Origin: Ardenticatenales bacterium
GTDB taxonomy: Bacteria; Chloroflexota; Anaerolineae; Ardenticatenales; Ardenticatenaceae
NCBI GenBank assembly: GCA_013812995.1
Contig: JACCSL010001030.1
Location: 1-5,738 of the forward strand
Reading direction: 5' to 3'
Length of the DNA: 5,738 nt
In this document: positions 1-5,185 of the stretch, piece after piece
How positions within the stretch are numbered: position 1 is the stretch's first letter
Layout of the letters: every line of letters begins with the position of its first letter
Notes under the pieces: generated by a model
Databases searched by the model: none
What the model saw: only the letters and a program-made list of their open reading frames with translations
Told to the model about the DNA's origin: nothing
Made by a program: the position numbers and the translations under genes

Positions 1-632
1 TTGCCCACCCCATGACTCGGGTCCGCGATGACGGGTAGATGCGAGAGGTGCTGGAGCACCGGAATCGCGTTCAGGTCGAAGGTGTTGCGGGTGGCGCTCT
101 CGTAGGTGCGGATGCCCCGCTCACAGAGCATCACCTGCTCATTGCCATGCGAGAGAATGTACTCCGCGCACATGAGAAGCTCTTGGATCATCCCCGAGAT
201 GCCCCGTTTGAGCAGCACGGGTTTCTGTGCCTCTCCCAGTGCGTGCAGCAGCGCGTAGTTCTGCATGTTGCGTGCGCCCACCTGGAGAATGTCCGCGTGC
301 CGCGCGACCAGATCGACCTGCTCGGGGCTCATGACCTCCGTAACAATCAGTAGCCCCGTCTCGGCACGCACGGCTGAGAGAATCTCCAGCCCTTCCTTGC
401 CCAACCCCTGGAAATCGTAGGGCGAGGTGCGCGGCTTGAAGGCACCGCCGCGCAGCACGGTAGCCCCCGCCGCCCTCACCGCCTGGGCTGTGGCGAGCAT
501 CTGCTCGTAGCTCTCCACCGCGCAGGGACCCGCCATCACCACCACCTCGTCCCCACCAATGAGCACATCGCCAATCGTGATGAGCGTCTTCTCTGCTTTG
601 AACTCGCGGCTATTTCGGAATACAAGTGTCAT
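1..632 (-). CDS. aroF: 3-deoxy-7-phosphoheptulonate (DAHP) synthase, type I-beta, 3' end cut by the window
   Basis: This enzyme condenses phosphoenolpyruvate with erythrose 4-phosphate, the first step of the shikimate pathway, in the cytosol. The 210 visible residues align well by memory with the catalytic barrel of Thermotoga-type DAHP synthase. Seen are AGPCAVES (34-41, with metal-ligand Cys37), [12 protein letters not shown] (61-72), QVGARNMQN (117-125), LLKRG (140-144), [10 protein letters not shown] (169-178) and DPSHG (204-208, with metal-ligand His207). The ATG at 632 has the purine-rich AAAGGGGAG just upstream and an in-frame stop (that of the chorismate mutase) five codons before it, so the N-terminus cannot be longer. 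The protein therefore begins almost directly with the barrel and lacks the N-terminal ferredoxin-like (ACT-like) regulatory domain of the Thermotoga enzyme and the chorismate mutase domain fused in Bacillus. It is the second structural gene of the operon, 12 nt after the chorismate mutase. The C-terminus lies outside the window. Confidence 0.95.
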   Translation of the reverse strand, partial: MTLVFRNSREFKAEKTLITIGDVLIGGDEVVVMAGPCAVESYEQMLATAQAVRAAGATVLRGGAFKPRTSPYDFQGLGKEGLEILSAVRAETGLLIVTEVMSPEQVDLVARHADILQVGARNMQNYALLHALGEAQKPVLLKRGISGMIQELLMCAEYILSHGNEQVMLCERGIRTYESATRNTFDLNAIPVLQHLSHLPVIADPSHGVG

Positions 633-644
633 GCTGACTCCCCT

Positions 645-1046
645 TTACCTGGCTTGACTATGGCTTGCTAACTCAACAACCCCACGCTCGGGCCGCAGAT
701 GAACCGCCCCGCGAATGTAGACATGGCGAATCGCAGCCAGGGGCAGCGGCGTGTTCCAATGGATGAGTACCCGGATGCACCGTTGAAGCGCGCCCGGCAC
801 GGCGATCTCGTGGTTGCAGAGCAGCGCCGTGTCGTGCCACCCCAGCTGCCGCGCGGCCAGGGCCGGAAACTCCGCATCCAGATCGGGTGTGGTGCTAAAG
901 ATCGCGCTGGCAATTTCCTCCACCTCGATCTCGTTTGCCTCCACGATGAGGAGCAATAACTCCTGCGTCGCTGCCAGAATCGACTCCCGCTCGTTCGTCT
1001 CGACCGTTGTTGCGCCGCGAACCCCACGGCATCGCCATTGCTGCAT
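645..1046 (-). CDS. aroH: chorismate mutase, monofunctional AroH type
   Basis: It converts chorismate to prephenate, the branch step to Phe and Tyr. The 133 residues match the Bacillus subtilis AroH family along their whole length (that protein is about 127 aa). The sequence shows [10 protein letters not shown] (7-16, active-site Arg10), ATPDL-like STTPDL (51-56), FPALAAR (60-66), CNHE (77-80, Cys and Glu of the active site), RCIRVL (89-94, Arg92) and IRHVY (106-110, Tyr110). All expected catalytic residues are present. An ATG at 1052 and a longer reading frame to 1097 exist. The ATG at 1046 is chosen because GGAGG at 1057-1053 lies 6 nt before it, whereas that motif abuts the 1052 ATG directly and the longer form would run through the upstream terminator hairpin. 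It is the first structural gene after an aromatic attenuator and is followed by the DAHP synthase gene. Confidence 0.95.
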   Translation of the reverse strand: MQQWRCRGVRGATTVETNERESILAATQELLLLIVEANEIEVEEIASAIFSTTPDLDAEFPALAARQLGWHDTALLCNHEIAVPGALQRCIRVLIHWNTPLPLAAIRHVYIRGAVHLRPERGVVELASHSQAR

Positions 1047-1052
1047 TGTCAT

Positions 1053-1057
1053 CCTCC
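1053..1057 (-). promoter_or_regulatory. ribosome binding site of the chorismate mutase gene
   Basis: GGAGG on the minus strand lies 6 nt upstream of the ATG at 1046 and decides the start: the ATG at 1052 touches it with no spacer. The site lies just past the terminator U-run, so it is transcribed only when the attenuator is read through. Confidence 0.85.
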
Positions 1058-1063
1058 GGGTGG

Positions 1064-1099
1064 AAAATAAAAAAGCGCGAGGCCCTTTTGGCCTCACGC
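1064..1099 (-). terminator. intrinsic terminator in the aro operon leader (attenuator)
   Basis: On the minus strand, GCGTGAGGCC (1099-1090) pairs with GGCCTCGCGC (1084-1075) over 10 bp with one G-U pair and a 5-nt AAAAG loop. It is followed at once by T6 and then ATTTT. It ends 17 nt before the ATG of the chorismate mutase gene and no gene ends just upstream of it except the short leader peptide. It is therefore a premature terminator in a 5' leader, not the end of a larger gene. Confidence 0.92.
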
Positions 1100-1124
1100 T
1101 CCAGTCACTTGTGGGTGAAACTTG

Positions 1125-1250
1125 CTACGGTTCCCTTGTTACCTCACCCTGGTGCGTACCCAAACGGGTCTCAACAGACAGCGACCAGGCATAATAATAG
1201 GCCCCAGTTTGGGGGAATGAGGTGAGGTGAAGGGTGTCCTGCGGTTTCAT
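1125..1250 (-). CDS. aromatic leader peptide of the chorismate mutase-DAHP synthase operon
   Basis: A 41-codon reading frame on the minus strand starts with ATG at 1250 and ends with TAG at 1127-1125, 26 nt before the terminator stem. GGAG at 1263-1260 lies 9 nt upstream of the start as a ribosome binding site. The peptide begins MKPQDTLHLT and its centre reads SFPQTGAYYYAWS. It has one Phe codon (1217-1215), three consecutive Tyr codons, all TAT (1199-1191), and a Trp codon (1187-1185). Aromatic codons this dense, just ahead of a terminator that precedes two aromatic biosynthesis genes, are the hallmark of a ribosome-stalling leader peptide like pheL or trpL. The peptide is longer than those (14-15 aa), so the exact start could be later, but no better in-frame ATG or GTG precedes the Tyr run. 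Its role as a sensor of charged tRNA-Tyr/Trp is inference. Confidence 0.82.
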   Translation of the reverse strand: MKPQDTLHLTSFPQTGAYYYAWSLSVETRLGTHQGEVTREP

Positions 1251-1275
1251 AGACGTTAACTCCAGTATTCAGAGA

Positions 1276-1382
1276 GATCCCACTCCGGCTTGAAGCCGGA
1301 GGAGGAATGGAGCGACCAAGTCAAGCAATGACTTGGCAAAGCGATCAAGTATTTTCTGAGGAGTATTGAAAGTGGGGGGATT
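1276..1382. repeat. paired hairpins at the left side of the structured intergenic element
   Basis: Two perfect 8-bp hairpins stand in a row: CTCCGGCT/AGCCGGAG (1283-1290 and 1294-1301, loop TGA) and CCAAGTCA/TGACTTGG (1316-1323 and 1329-1336, loop AGCAA). They are loosely closed by ATCCCAC (from 1276) against GTGGGGGGAT (to 1382). The block lies directly upstream of the aro leader peptide and may be the left part of the IS200/IS605-like element that ends at 1640. A 38-codon plus-strand open stretch (1253-1366) crosses it, but it has no start and I do not recognise it. Confidence 0.5.
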
Positions 1383-1384
1383 TG

Positions 1385-1640
1385 CTTTACAGCGGGCTCC
1401 CCCTGGGCCACTCCCCCTACAGGGGTAACGGTCCCCTCGCCAAAGTTATCCAGGCTTGTTATGTCCGTGGCACTGGCTTCACCCCGTACACCTGTTTAAC
1501 CACGAACGATAGGGCCTGGGGCTGGGGCAGGCACCCTAGCGTATCGTGACCTGGATAACGTAGCCCTCAAGAGACTTAGGCATGGTCAACTCCGGGGCTT
1601 GACGCAGCAAGCCCCCGGCTAGAAGCCGGGGGTAGTTGAC
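1385..1640 (+). ncRNA. structured RNA-like region, candidate guide-RNA (omegaRNA/reRNA) of an IS200/IS605-type element
   Basis: The region holds nested stems. CCCCT/AGGGG lies at 1414-1425. A perfect 10-bp long-range stem, GTTATCCAGG (1445-1454) with CCTGGATAAC (1550-1559), encloses a further long hairpin. That hairpin runs CACGA-ACG-TAGGG (1501-1514) against CCCTA-CGT-TCGTG (1535-1549), with GCCTG/CAGGC inside. The 3' part is a GC-rich hairpin ending in TAGTTGAC. No protein frame explains this conservation-like folding. The architecture (a long folded segment ending at a GC palindrome, with non-repeated flank after it) resembles the TnpB-associated guide RNA at the right end of IS605/IS1341 elements. 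A group I intron or another ribozyme is a less likely alternative. The strand is inferred from the position of the terminal hairpin. Confidence 0.45.
1585..1640 (+). mobile_element. IS200/IS605-like right-end palindrome, no transposase present
   Basis: A perfect hairpin CCCCCGGCT-AGA-AGCCGGGGG (1612-1632) sits inside an outer 7-bp inverted repeat, GTCAACT (1585-1591) and AGTTGAC (1634-1640). CCGGGGCTT (1592-1600) can also pair with AAGCCCCCGG (1609-1618) with one bulged C, so two alternative folds exist. Subterminal GC hairpins followed by a short tail such as TAGTTGAC are typical of IS200/IS605 right ends, recognised as single strands by TnpA. No tnpA or tnpB reading frame occurs in the window, so this would be a solo end or a non-autonomous derivative. 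Family assignment is from memory of similar ends. Confidence 0.45.
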
Positions 1641-1811
1641 GAGGGCCATAGTAGCAAAGCCTTTGCTCAAAGTAAGCTAATCGTTCTATGGGAAACACCT
1701 ATGCACTTCAAGCATTGGTTGGTACTATGCCGTCAGTATATCAACTTCTAATACGCCTTGCAACCCATTACTACTATTTCGACTAACAGTTCTAAGCCAC
1801 CCGCTGGAAGC
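1641..1811. other. intergenic stretch without recognisable gene
   Basis: No start-bearing reading frame of note is seen on either strand. It holds a 15-base palindrome AGCAAAG-C-CTTTGCT (1653-1667) and a weak candidate minus-strand promoter. If 1385-1640 is a TnpB-type guide RNA, its first 16 or so bases (from 1641) would be the guide. Confidence 0.5.
1683..1711 (-). promoter_or_regulatory. weak candidate promoter for the aro operon
   Basis: On the minus strand, TTGAAG (1711-1706) lies 17 bp from TAGAAC (1688-1683), moderate matches to sigma70 boxes. I found no good promoter between the leader peptide (1250) and 1400, so the aro transcript may start here and cross the folded element in antisense. 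This is a weak call; many such matches occur by chance. Confidence 0.2.
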
Positions 1812-1945
1812 TAGTAGCCTGTCAAGCGTGCTTTGATGTGCCACGAGCCTAGCGACTGGAAGTCGCGGCTGGAAGCCTGGTGGCTGGGCGTCCGCCTACG
1901 CAGACGCGATACGGATACCATCATATTAGCCTTGACAGACTACTA
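1812..1945. repeat. long-range inverted repeat enclosing hairpins (REP/MITE-like)
   Basis: A 15-base arm at 1812-1826 (TAGTAGCCTGTCAAG) is complementary to 1931-1945 (CTTGACAGACTACTA) at 14 of 15 positions. Inside are a perfect hairpin GCGACT-GGA-AGTCGC (from 1852) and a second one with arms GCGTC and GACGC (about 1888-1907). Palindromes of this GCGACT...AGTCGC and GTCCGCCTACGC type recur in intergenic repeats of filamentous and thermophilic bacteria as I remember them, which suggests a REP- or MITE-like element. No coding frame is evident. Confidence 0.5.
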
Positions 1946-1947
1946 CT

Positions 1948-2055
1948 AGGGCAATCGCATGCCGACGGTTTCGGTTCACCACACCCGCACGGGGGTCAAG
2001 CCCCACGCTACCACCACGGCTGAGCGCCTTTGCACACAGAGTATGCGATTGCCCT
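1948..2055. repeat. 108-bp stem-loop bounded by a perfect 13-bp inverted repeat
   Basis: AGGGCAATCGCAT (1948-1960) is the exact reverse complement of ATGCGATTGCCCT (2043-2055). The 82-base interior contains GGGG-TCAAG-CCCC (1992-2004). It begins two bases after the previous inverted repeat and ends 25 bases before the -35 box of the next gene. No clear target-site duplication flanks it. It could be a miniature transposable element or a structured RNA. Confidence 0.55.
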
Positions 2056-2080
2056 GCGTAGGACAGCCCAGAACAGAGCA

Positions 2081-2109
2081 TTGGCAGCCATACCGGGCGG
2101 TCTTATAAT
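2081..2109 (+). promoter_or_regulatory. sigma70-type promoter of the DUF2207-SPFH operon
   Basis: TTGGCA (2081-2086) and a perfect TATAAT (2104-2109) are separated by exactly 17 bp. Transcription would start near 2116, giving a leader of about 38 nt before the ATG at 2154. It is the only strong promoter seen for the four genes downstream. Confidence 0.8.
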
Positions 2110-2142
2110 GAACCCGGCCATACCGCACCTTATTGCTGAGAA

Positions 2143-2147
2143 AAGGA
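2143..2147 (+). promoter_or_regulatory. ribosome binding site deciding the DUF2207 gene start
   Basis: AAGGA lies 6 nt before the ATG at 2154. This favours that ATG over the upstream TTG at 2133, whose own start context has no purine-rich motif, and over the ATG at 2160 (spacing 12). Confidence 0.7.
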
Positions 2148-2153
2148 CCGTTC

Positions 2154-4067
2154 ATGGAGATGACGCTTCGACGAGTTGGCACAGTCCTTTTAGGGATGGT
2201 GTTGTTACTCCTGCTGACAGTCCCCGCACAGGCGCAGGAGCAATCGCTCTACTGGGAGCGCCTTGATGTCACCATCGAGATTCAGCCGGATGGTACATTC
2301 CGCGTCACTGAAGACAACTATATCAACTTCACAAGCGGTATCTTCCGCTTCGGGTTCGCGGAAATCCCGGCTGAGCGAACCACCGCCCTGATTGACTTTG
2401 AGATTCAGGTCGATGGGGAGATGCTGGAATCGTCGAGGGATCAGACCCCCGGCACGTTCTTCCTCTACGGGGGCGAAGAGGCGCGAGGGATTCGCTACTT
2501 CTTCCCCGCCCCCACCACTGGCCAGCACCATGTGGCGCTGAGCTACACCGTTGAGGGCGGGCTGCGCTACTATGAGGGAGGCGATCAACTTTTCTGGAAG
2601 GCGATTCCTCCGGATCGGCCCGCCACCATCGCGGAAAGCACTGTGACGGTCCGCCTCCCCGAGCCAATGACCCCGGACGACCTTCGCGTTGATGTCTACG
2701 GTACGCAGGCTGAGATCGATATGAGTACCGGGGGCGACGAGGTGACATTTACCGCGTTGGAAGCGCTGGACCCCGACCAGGAGATGGAAATCCGGGTGCA
2801 GTTTCCGCATGGCATCGTCAGCGGCAGCGCCCCTCCCTGGCAGGAAGCAGCGGATTACAATGACCGCATGGGGGATATCCTCGGGGTCGTCGCGCCTGCG
2901 ATCAGCGCGCTTCTGCTGGTGGGCGGGCTTTTAGGAATCTTCCTGCTCTGGTACACGCGCGGGCGCGACCAGGCCGTTGAACTCGTGGCCGATTATTCCA
3001 GTGAGCCCCCCGACGCCCTGCCTGCCGGAGTTGTGGGCACCCTGCTTGATGAGACGGCGGAACTCAAAGATGTGATGGCGACACTCCTGGACTTGGCCCG
3101 CAAGGGCGTCATTCGCATTGAGGAAACCAGTCCTGCAAAATCGAGTTTCCTGAACCAACAACCCGCAGAGTTCACCTACGAACTGCTAGATGAATCGAAG
3201 ACGACCACAGAGGGCGAGCGCGTTCTGATCAAAGAGTTCTTTGGCAGTCACAAGCGCCGCGAGTTAAAAGATCTCAAGCAAAAGTTCTACAGTTCGCTGC
3301 CCAAGATTCAAAAAGCGCTCTACCAGGATGCCGTGGAGGCTGGCTTGTTCGACGAGAATCCGGAGAGCGTCCGCTGGCGTTATCGTGGGCCGGGACTGTT
3401 ACTCTTCTTCCTGAGTATCGGCCTTGCATTTTTCTTTGCCTCCACCAACTTCATTGAGGTAAGCCCAGCACTGCTGTGCTTGCCAGGAAGTCTGTTTGTC
3501 CTCGCAGCGTCTCTCATAATCATAGCCCAGGTCATGCCGCGAAAGAGTAACCAGGGGAGCGAGGTTGCCAGCCGGTGGCGGGCCTTCCATCGGTACCTCC
3601 AGCAGATCGAGCACTATGAAGACCTGCAAGAAAAGCGAGACATCTGGGCGGATTATCTTCCCTATGCGGTGGCTTTTGGGCTGGAGCATGGCTATATCCG
3701 GCACTTCGCCAAGGTGAATGCCCCCGCACCCACCTGGTACCGACCTTACGGGTATGGCTACGGCTATCCTGGCTATGGGCATTCCTCGGCAGGGCAGAGC
3801 ATGAGCGGTGGTAGGGGCCTCGCCAGCGGGAGCGATGTCCAGGATTCGTTCGGCGGCGGAAGCGGGGGCATTCAGGGTATGAGTGACAACATGGCCACGG
3901 GGTTGCAGAGCATGAGCACGGGGCTCTCTTCCATGCTCTCCGAGACAGCCAGCACCCTGAGCACCCCTCCGCCCTCCAAAAGCGGGAGTGGCGGGAGCAG
4001 CGGAGGATGGTCCGGAGGCGGTGGCGGTGGTGGGGGCGGTGGCGGCGGGAGTCGCGGCTTCGGTTGA
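2154..4067 (+). CDS. DUF2207-family membrane protein with signal peptide and poly-Gly tail
   Basis: The 637-residue protein starts with a signal peptide (RR at 6-7, a long Leu/Val core at 11-23, then VPAQA ending at 27). An extracytoplasmic beta-rich domain follows (about 28-235: WERLDVTIEIQPDG, FRFGFAEIP, LSYTVEGG), as in the N-terminal half of DUF2207. The first TM segment is at about 240-267. It leads into the conserved cytosolic part: EPPDALPAGVVGTLLDE (284-300), LKDVMATLLDLARKGVIRI (304-322), and after two more TM segments (413-430, 437-459) the motif DYLPYAVAFGLE (500-511). The C-terminus is low in complexity: PYGYGYGYPGYGH (531-543), then Gly/Ser and twelve Gly in a row (621-632) before SRGFG. 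Such Gly-rich tails are usual for this family. The molecular role is unknown. It is first in the operon, 38 nt ahead of a two-TM zinc-ribbon gene. Confidence 0.9.
   Translation: MEMTLRRVGTVLLGMVLLLLLTVPAQAQEQSLYWERLDVTIEIQPDGTFRVTEDNYINFTSGIFRFGFAEIPAERTTALIDFEIQVDGEMLESSRDQTPGTFFLYGGEEARGIRYFFPAPTTGQHHVALSYTVEGGLRYYEGGDQLFWKAIPPDRPATIAESTVTVRLPEPMTPDDLRVDVYGTQAEIDMSTGGDEVTFTALEALDPDQEMEIRVQFPHGIVSGSAPPWQEAADYNDRMGDILGVVAPAISALLLVGGLLGIFLLWYTRGRDQAVELVADYSSEPPDALPAGVVGTLLDETAELKDVMATLLDLARKGVIRIEETSPAKSSFLNQQPAEFTYELLDESKTTTEGERVLIKEFFGSHKRRELKDLKQKFYSSLPKIQKALYQDAVEAGLFDENPESVRWRYRGPGLLLFFLSIGLAFFFASTNFIEVSPALLCLPGSLFVLAASLIIIAQVMPRKSNQGSEVASRWRAFHRYLQQIEHYEDLQEKRDIWADYLPYAVAFGLEHGYIRHFAKVNAPAPTWYRPYGYGYGYPGYGHSSAGQSMSGGRGLASGSDVQDSFGGGSGGIQGMSDNMATGLQSMSTGLSSMLSETASTLSTPPPSKSGSGGSSGGWSGGGGGGGGGGGGSRGFG
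4014..4049 (+). repeat. GGN codon tract encoding twelve glycines
   Basis: Twelve consecutive GGN codons, mostly GGC, GGT and GGG, form a near-pure G-rich tract at the 3' end of the DUF2207 gene. Such tracts can vary in length by slippage in multiples of three and could form G-rich structures. It codes for a flexible tail. Confidence 0.8.
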
Positions 4068-4105
4068 GCAAACAACGATTATGTCATGTAACAGGGTAAA
4101 TCTTT

Positions 4106-4621
4106 ATGGAAACTAACCGCATCATCGGCTTTATTCTGATCGCCCTCGGGGTTCTGCTGGCGCTGATAGGTATCAGCTGGGGCCTCACCGAGATGGGATC
4201 GGGCAGACTGGAATCCTCCGGGTTTCTCCTGCTGATGTTTCTCCTGCTGCCTATCTCTGTCATGTTCGGCGGTGTCGGGTTCTACCTGTTGCGCCGCACC
4301 GGCAAAGAGATGCAGGACATGGTAGAGGTCAAGCGGCAGAAGAAGATTCTCAGCGCGCTGCAAGCCCAGGGTCGTCTCTCGCTCAGCGAGGCCGCGTTGG
4401 AGGTCAACGGAACGCTGGAGCAGATTCGGCAGGACATCTACGATCTGGTCGGGAAAGGGTTGTTTACCGGCTACATTGATTGGGACGCAGGTATCCTCTA
4501 TTCTCGTCAGGCGCGCGAGATGCGCGCGGGCGGGGTCTGCCCCAACTGTGGGGCGGAGGTAGAATTGGCAGGCAAGGGAGTGATCAAATGTCCATATTGT
4601 GGAACAGAGATTTTCCTGTAG
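4106..4621 (+). CDS. two-TM protein with winged-helix-like segment and C-terminal zinc ribbon
   Basis: The 171-residue protein has TM segments at about 6-28 and 38-62. RRTGKE after the second and the short loop between them suggest both termini in the cytosol. Residues 76-134 (KRQKKILSALQAQGRLSLSEAAL...IRQDIYDLVGKGLFTGYIDWDAGILYS) look like a winged helix of the PCI-like type. The end carries CPNCG (145-149) and CPYCG (162-166), four Cys spaced as a rubredoxin-like zinc ribbon. The start at 4106 has only a weak GGG-type ribosome site, so translation may depend on coupling with the gene ending 38 nt before. I know no named family for the whole. Its place between DUF2207 and SPFH genes suggests a membrane-anchored adaptor that binds a partner through the zinc ribbon, which is inference. 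Confidence 0.85.
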   Translation: METNRIIGFILIALGVLLALIGISWGLTEMGSGRLESSGFLLLMFLLLPISVMFGGVGFYLLRRTGKEMQDMVEVKRQKKILSALQAQGRLSLSEAALEVNGTLEQIRQDIYDLVGKGLFTGYIDWDAGILYSRQAREMRAGGVCPNCGAEVELAGKGVIKCPYCGTEIFL

Positions 4622-4678
4622 ACTTGCCTCATTAGCACAGGCTGGTACCTCTCTTGTTTCAACGAAAGGAGTTCGCAC

Positions 4679-5185
4679 ATGGGTCTTGACGATACACTCC
4701 GGGAGCTAAAGAATAAGATTCCAGGATTTAGCCTGGAATCCCGCCGCGAGGCGGACAAGGAGCTGCGCACAGCTACGGCTGCCGCCTTCACGAGCCAGGT
4801 TTCACGCCTGACGCGGGTGCAGGAACAGGCGCTCAAGGAAGGCGACTTCGATATCCTGGAGACGCTGGATCGCATCATCACACGCCTGCAACATCTGGGA
4901 GATCGCATCCGTACAGCCAGCTACGGTTACACGGGCCTCTTCGATGATGACAAGGTAGATGAAGGGGTTCTCGATAGCTTCTACGCCTTCGACCTTGAGA
5001 TTGCCAATGGGGTCGAGCAGGTGGCTGACCTCATCGCCCAACTGGGCAACCGGGAGCAGCGAAGCGAAATTCTCGACCTGCTACGCGCCAAGATTGATGG
5101 TCTCCACGATGCCTTCGGCAACCGCAGCCAACTCATCGACACCTACAAGGGTCCTGGCCGGAACGACCCGACAGAGACGATCTAA
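4679..5185 (+). CDS. soluble helical protein of unknown family
   Basis: This 168-residue protein has no signal peptide, TM segment or Cys motif. It is charged and almost wholly helical by composition, with heptad-like stretches at about 19-80 (RREADKELRTATAAAF, then LTRVQEQALKEGDFDILETLDRIITRLQHLGDRI) and 100-150, joined by a Gly/Asp-rich turn YGYTGLFDDDKVDEG (82-96). The last 15 residues are polar and likely disordered. The ATG at 4679 has a strong AAGGAG (4666-4671) 7 nt before it. It lies 57 nt after the zinc-ribbon gene and 54 nt before the SPFH gene, so it is probably a partner of one of them. A distant PspA-like or four-helix adaptor is possible, but I see no diagnostic motif. Confidence 0.85.
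   Translation: MGLDDTLRELKNKIPGFSLESRREADKELRTATAAAFTSQVSRLTRVQEQALKEGDFDILETLDRIITRLQHLGDRIRTASYGYTGLFDDDKVDEGVLDSFYAFDLEIANGVEQVADLIAQLGNREQRSEILDLLRAKIDGLHDAFGNRSQLIDTYKGPGRNDPTETI

Larger units (their letters stand above)
1064..1265 (-). promoter_or_regulatory. transcription attenuator (ribosome-mediated) of the aro operon
   Basis: The leader can fold in mutually exclusive ways. Region 1, CCTGGT across the Ala-Trp-Ser codons (1189-1184), is complementary to ACCAGG in region 2 (1153-1148). Region 2, ACGCACCAG (1157-1149), can instead pair with CTGGAGCGT (1104-1096) with one A-A mismatch, extended by GGTGA (1148-1144) with TCACC (1118-1114). That second pairing uses the outer four bases of the terminator stem and would compete with it. 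A ribosome stalled at the Tyr/Trp codons would cover region 1 and free region 2. One that reaches the TAG at 1125 would cover the downstream arm. The ACCTCACC at 1228-1221 can also pair with GGTGAGGT at 1148-1141. The pairs were found by eye; no energies were computed. Confidence 0.65.

Noticed and set aside
39..353. Plus-strand 104-codon frame over the DAHP synthase gene
   Set aside because: It is a shadow frame of a clearly conserved minus-strand enzyme.
1052..1097. Longer chorismate mutase start giving 150 residues
   Set aside because: The extension would be translated from inside the terminator hairpin and U-run and adds residues absent from the AroH family. GGAGG at 1057-1053 fits the ATG at 1046.
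1105..1150. T-box-like motif AAGGGAACCG in the aroH leader (minus strand 1137-1128)
   Set aside because: The T-box core needs a TGGN bulge before ACCG and a Stem I with specifier loop upstream. Both are missing, while a leader peptide explains the terminator.
1253..1366. Plus-strand open stretch of 38 codons ending in SEEY, possible TnpB C-terminus
   Set aside because: A stop codon bounds it upstream, it has no start codon with a ribosome site, and no TnpB active-site or zinc motif is present.
1560..1592. CTCAAGAGACTTAGG followed by ATGGTC resembles group I intron P7 region
   Set aside because: The match is short, the other core elements were not found, and there is no interrupted gene. An IS200/IS605-type end explains the terminal hairpin better.
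2133..2153. TTG at 2133 as start of the DUF2207 gene
   Set aside because: There is no ribosome site before it. The extra seven residues contain the AAGGA that serves the ATG at 2154.
1976..2266. Short frames on both strands at 1976-2182 and 2030-2266
   Set aside because: They cross the inverted repeat, promoter and signal-peptide region and show no recognisable protein features or ribosome sites.
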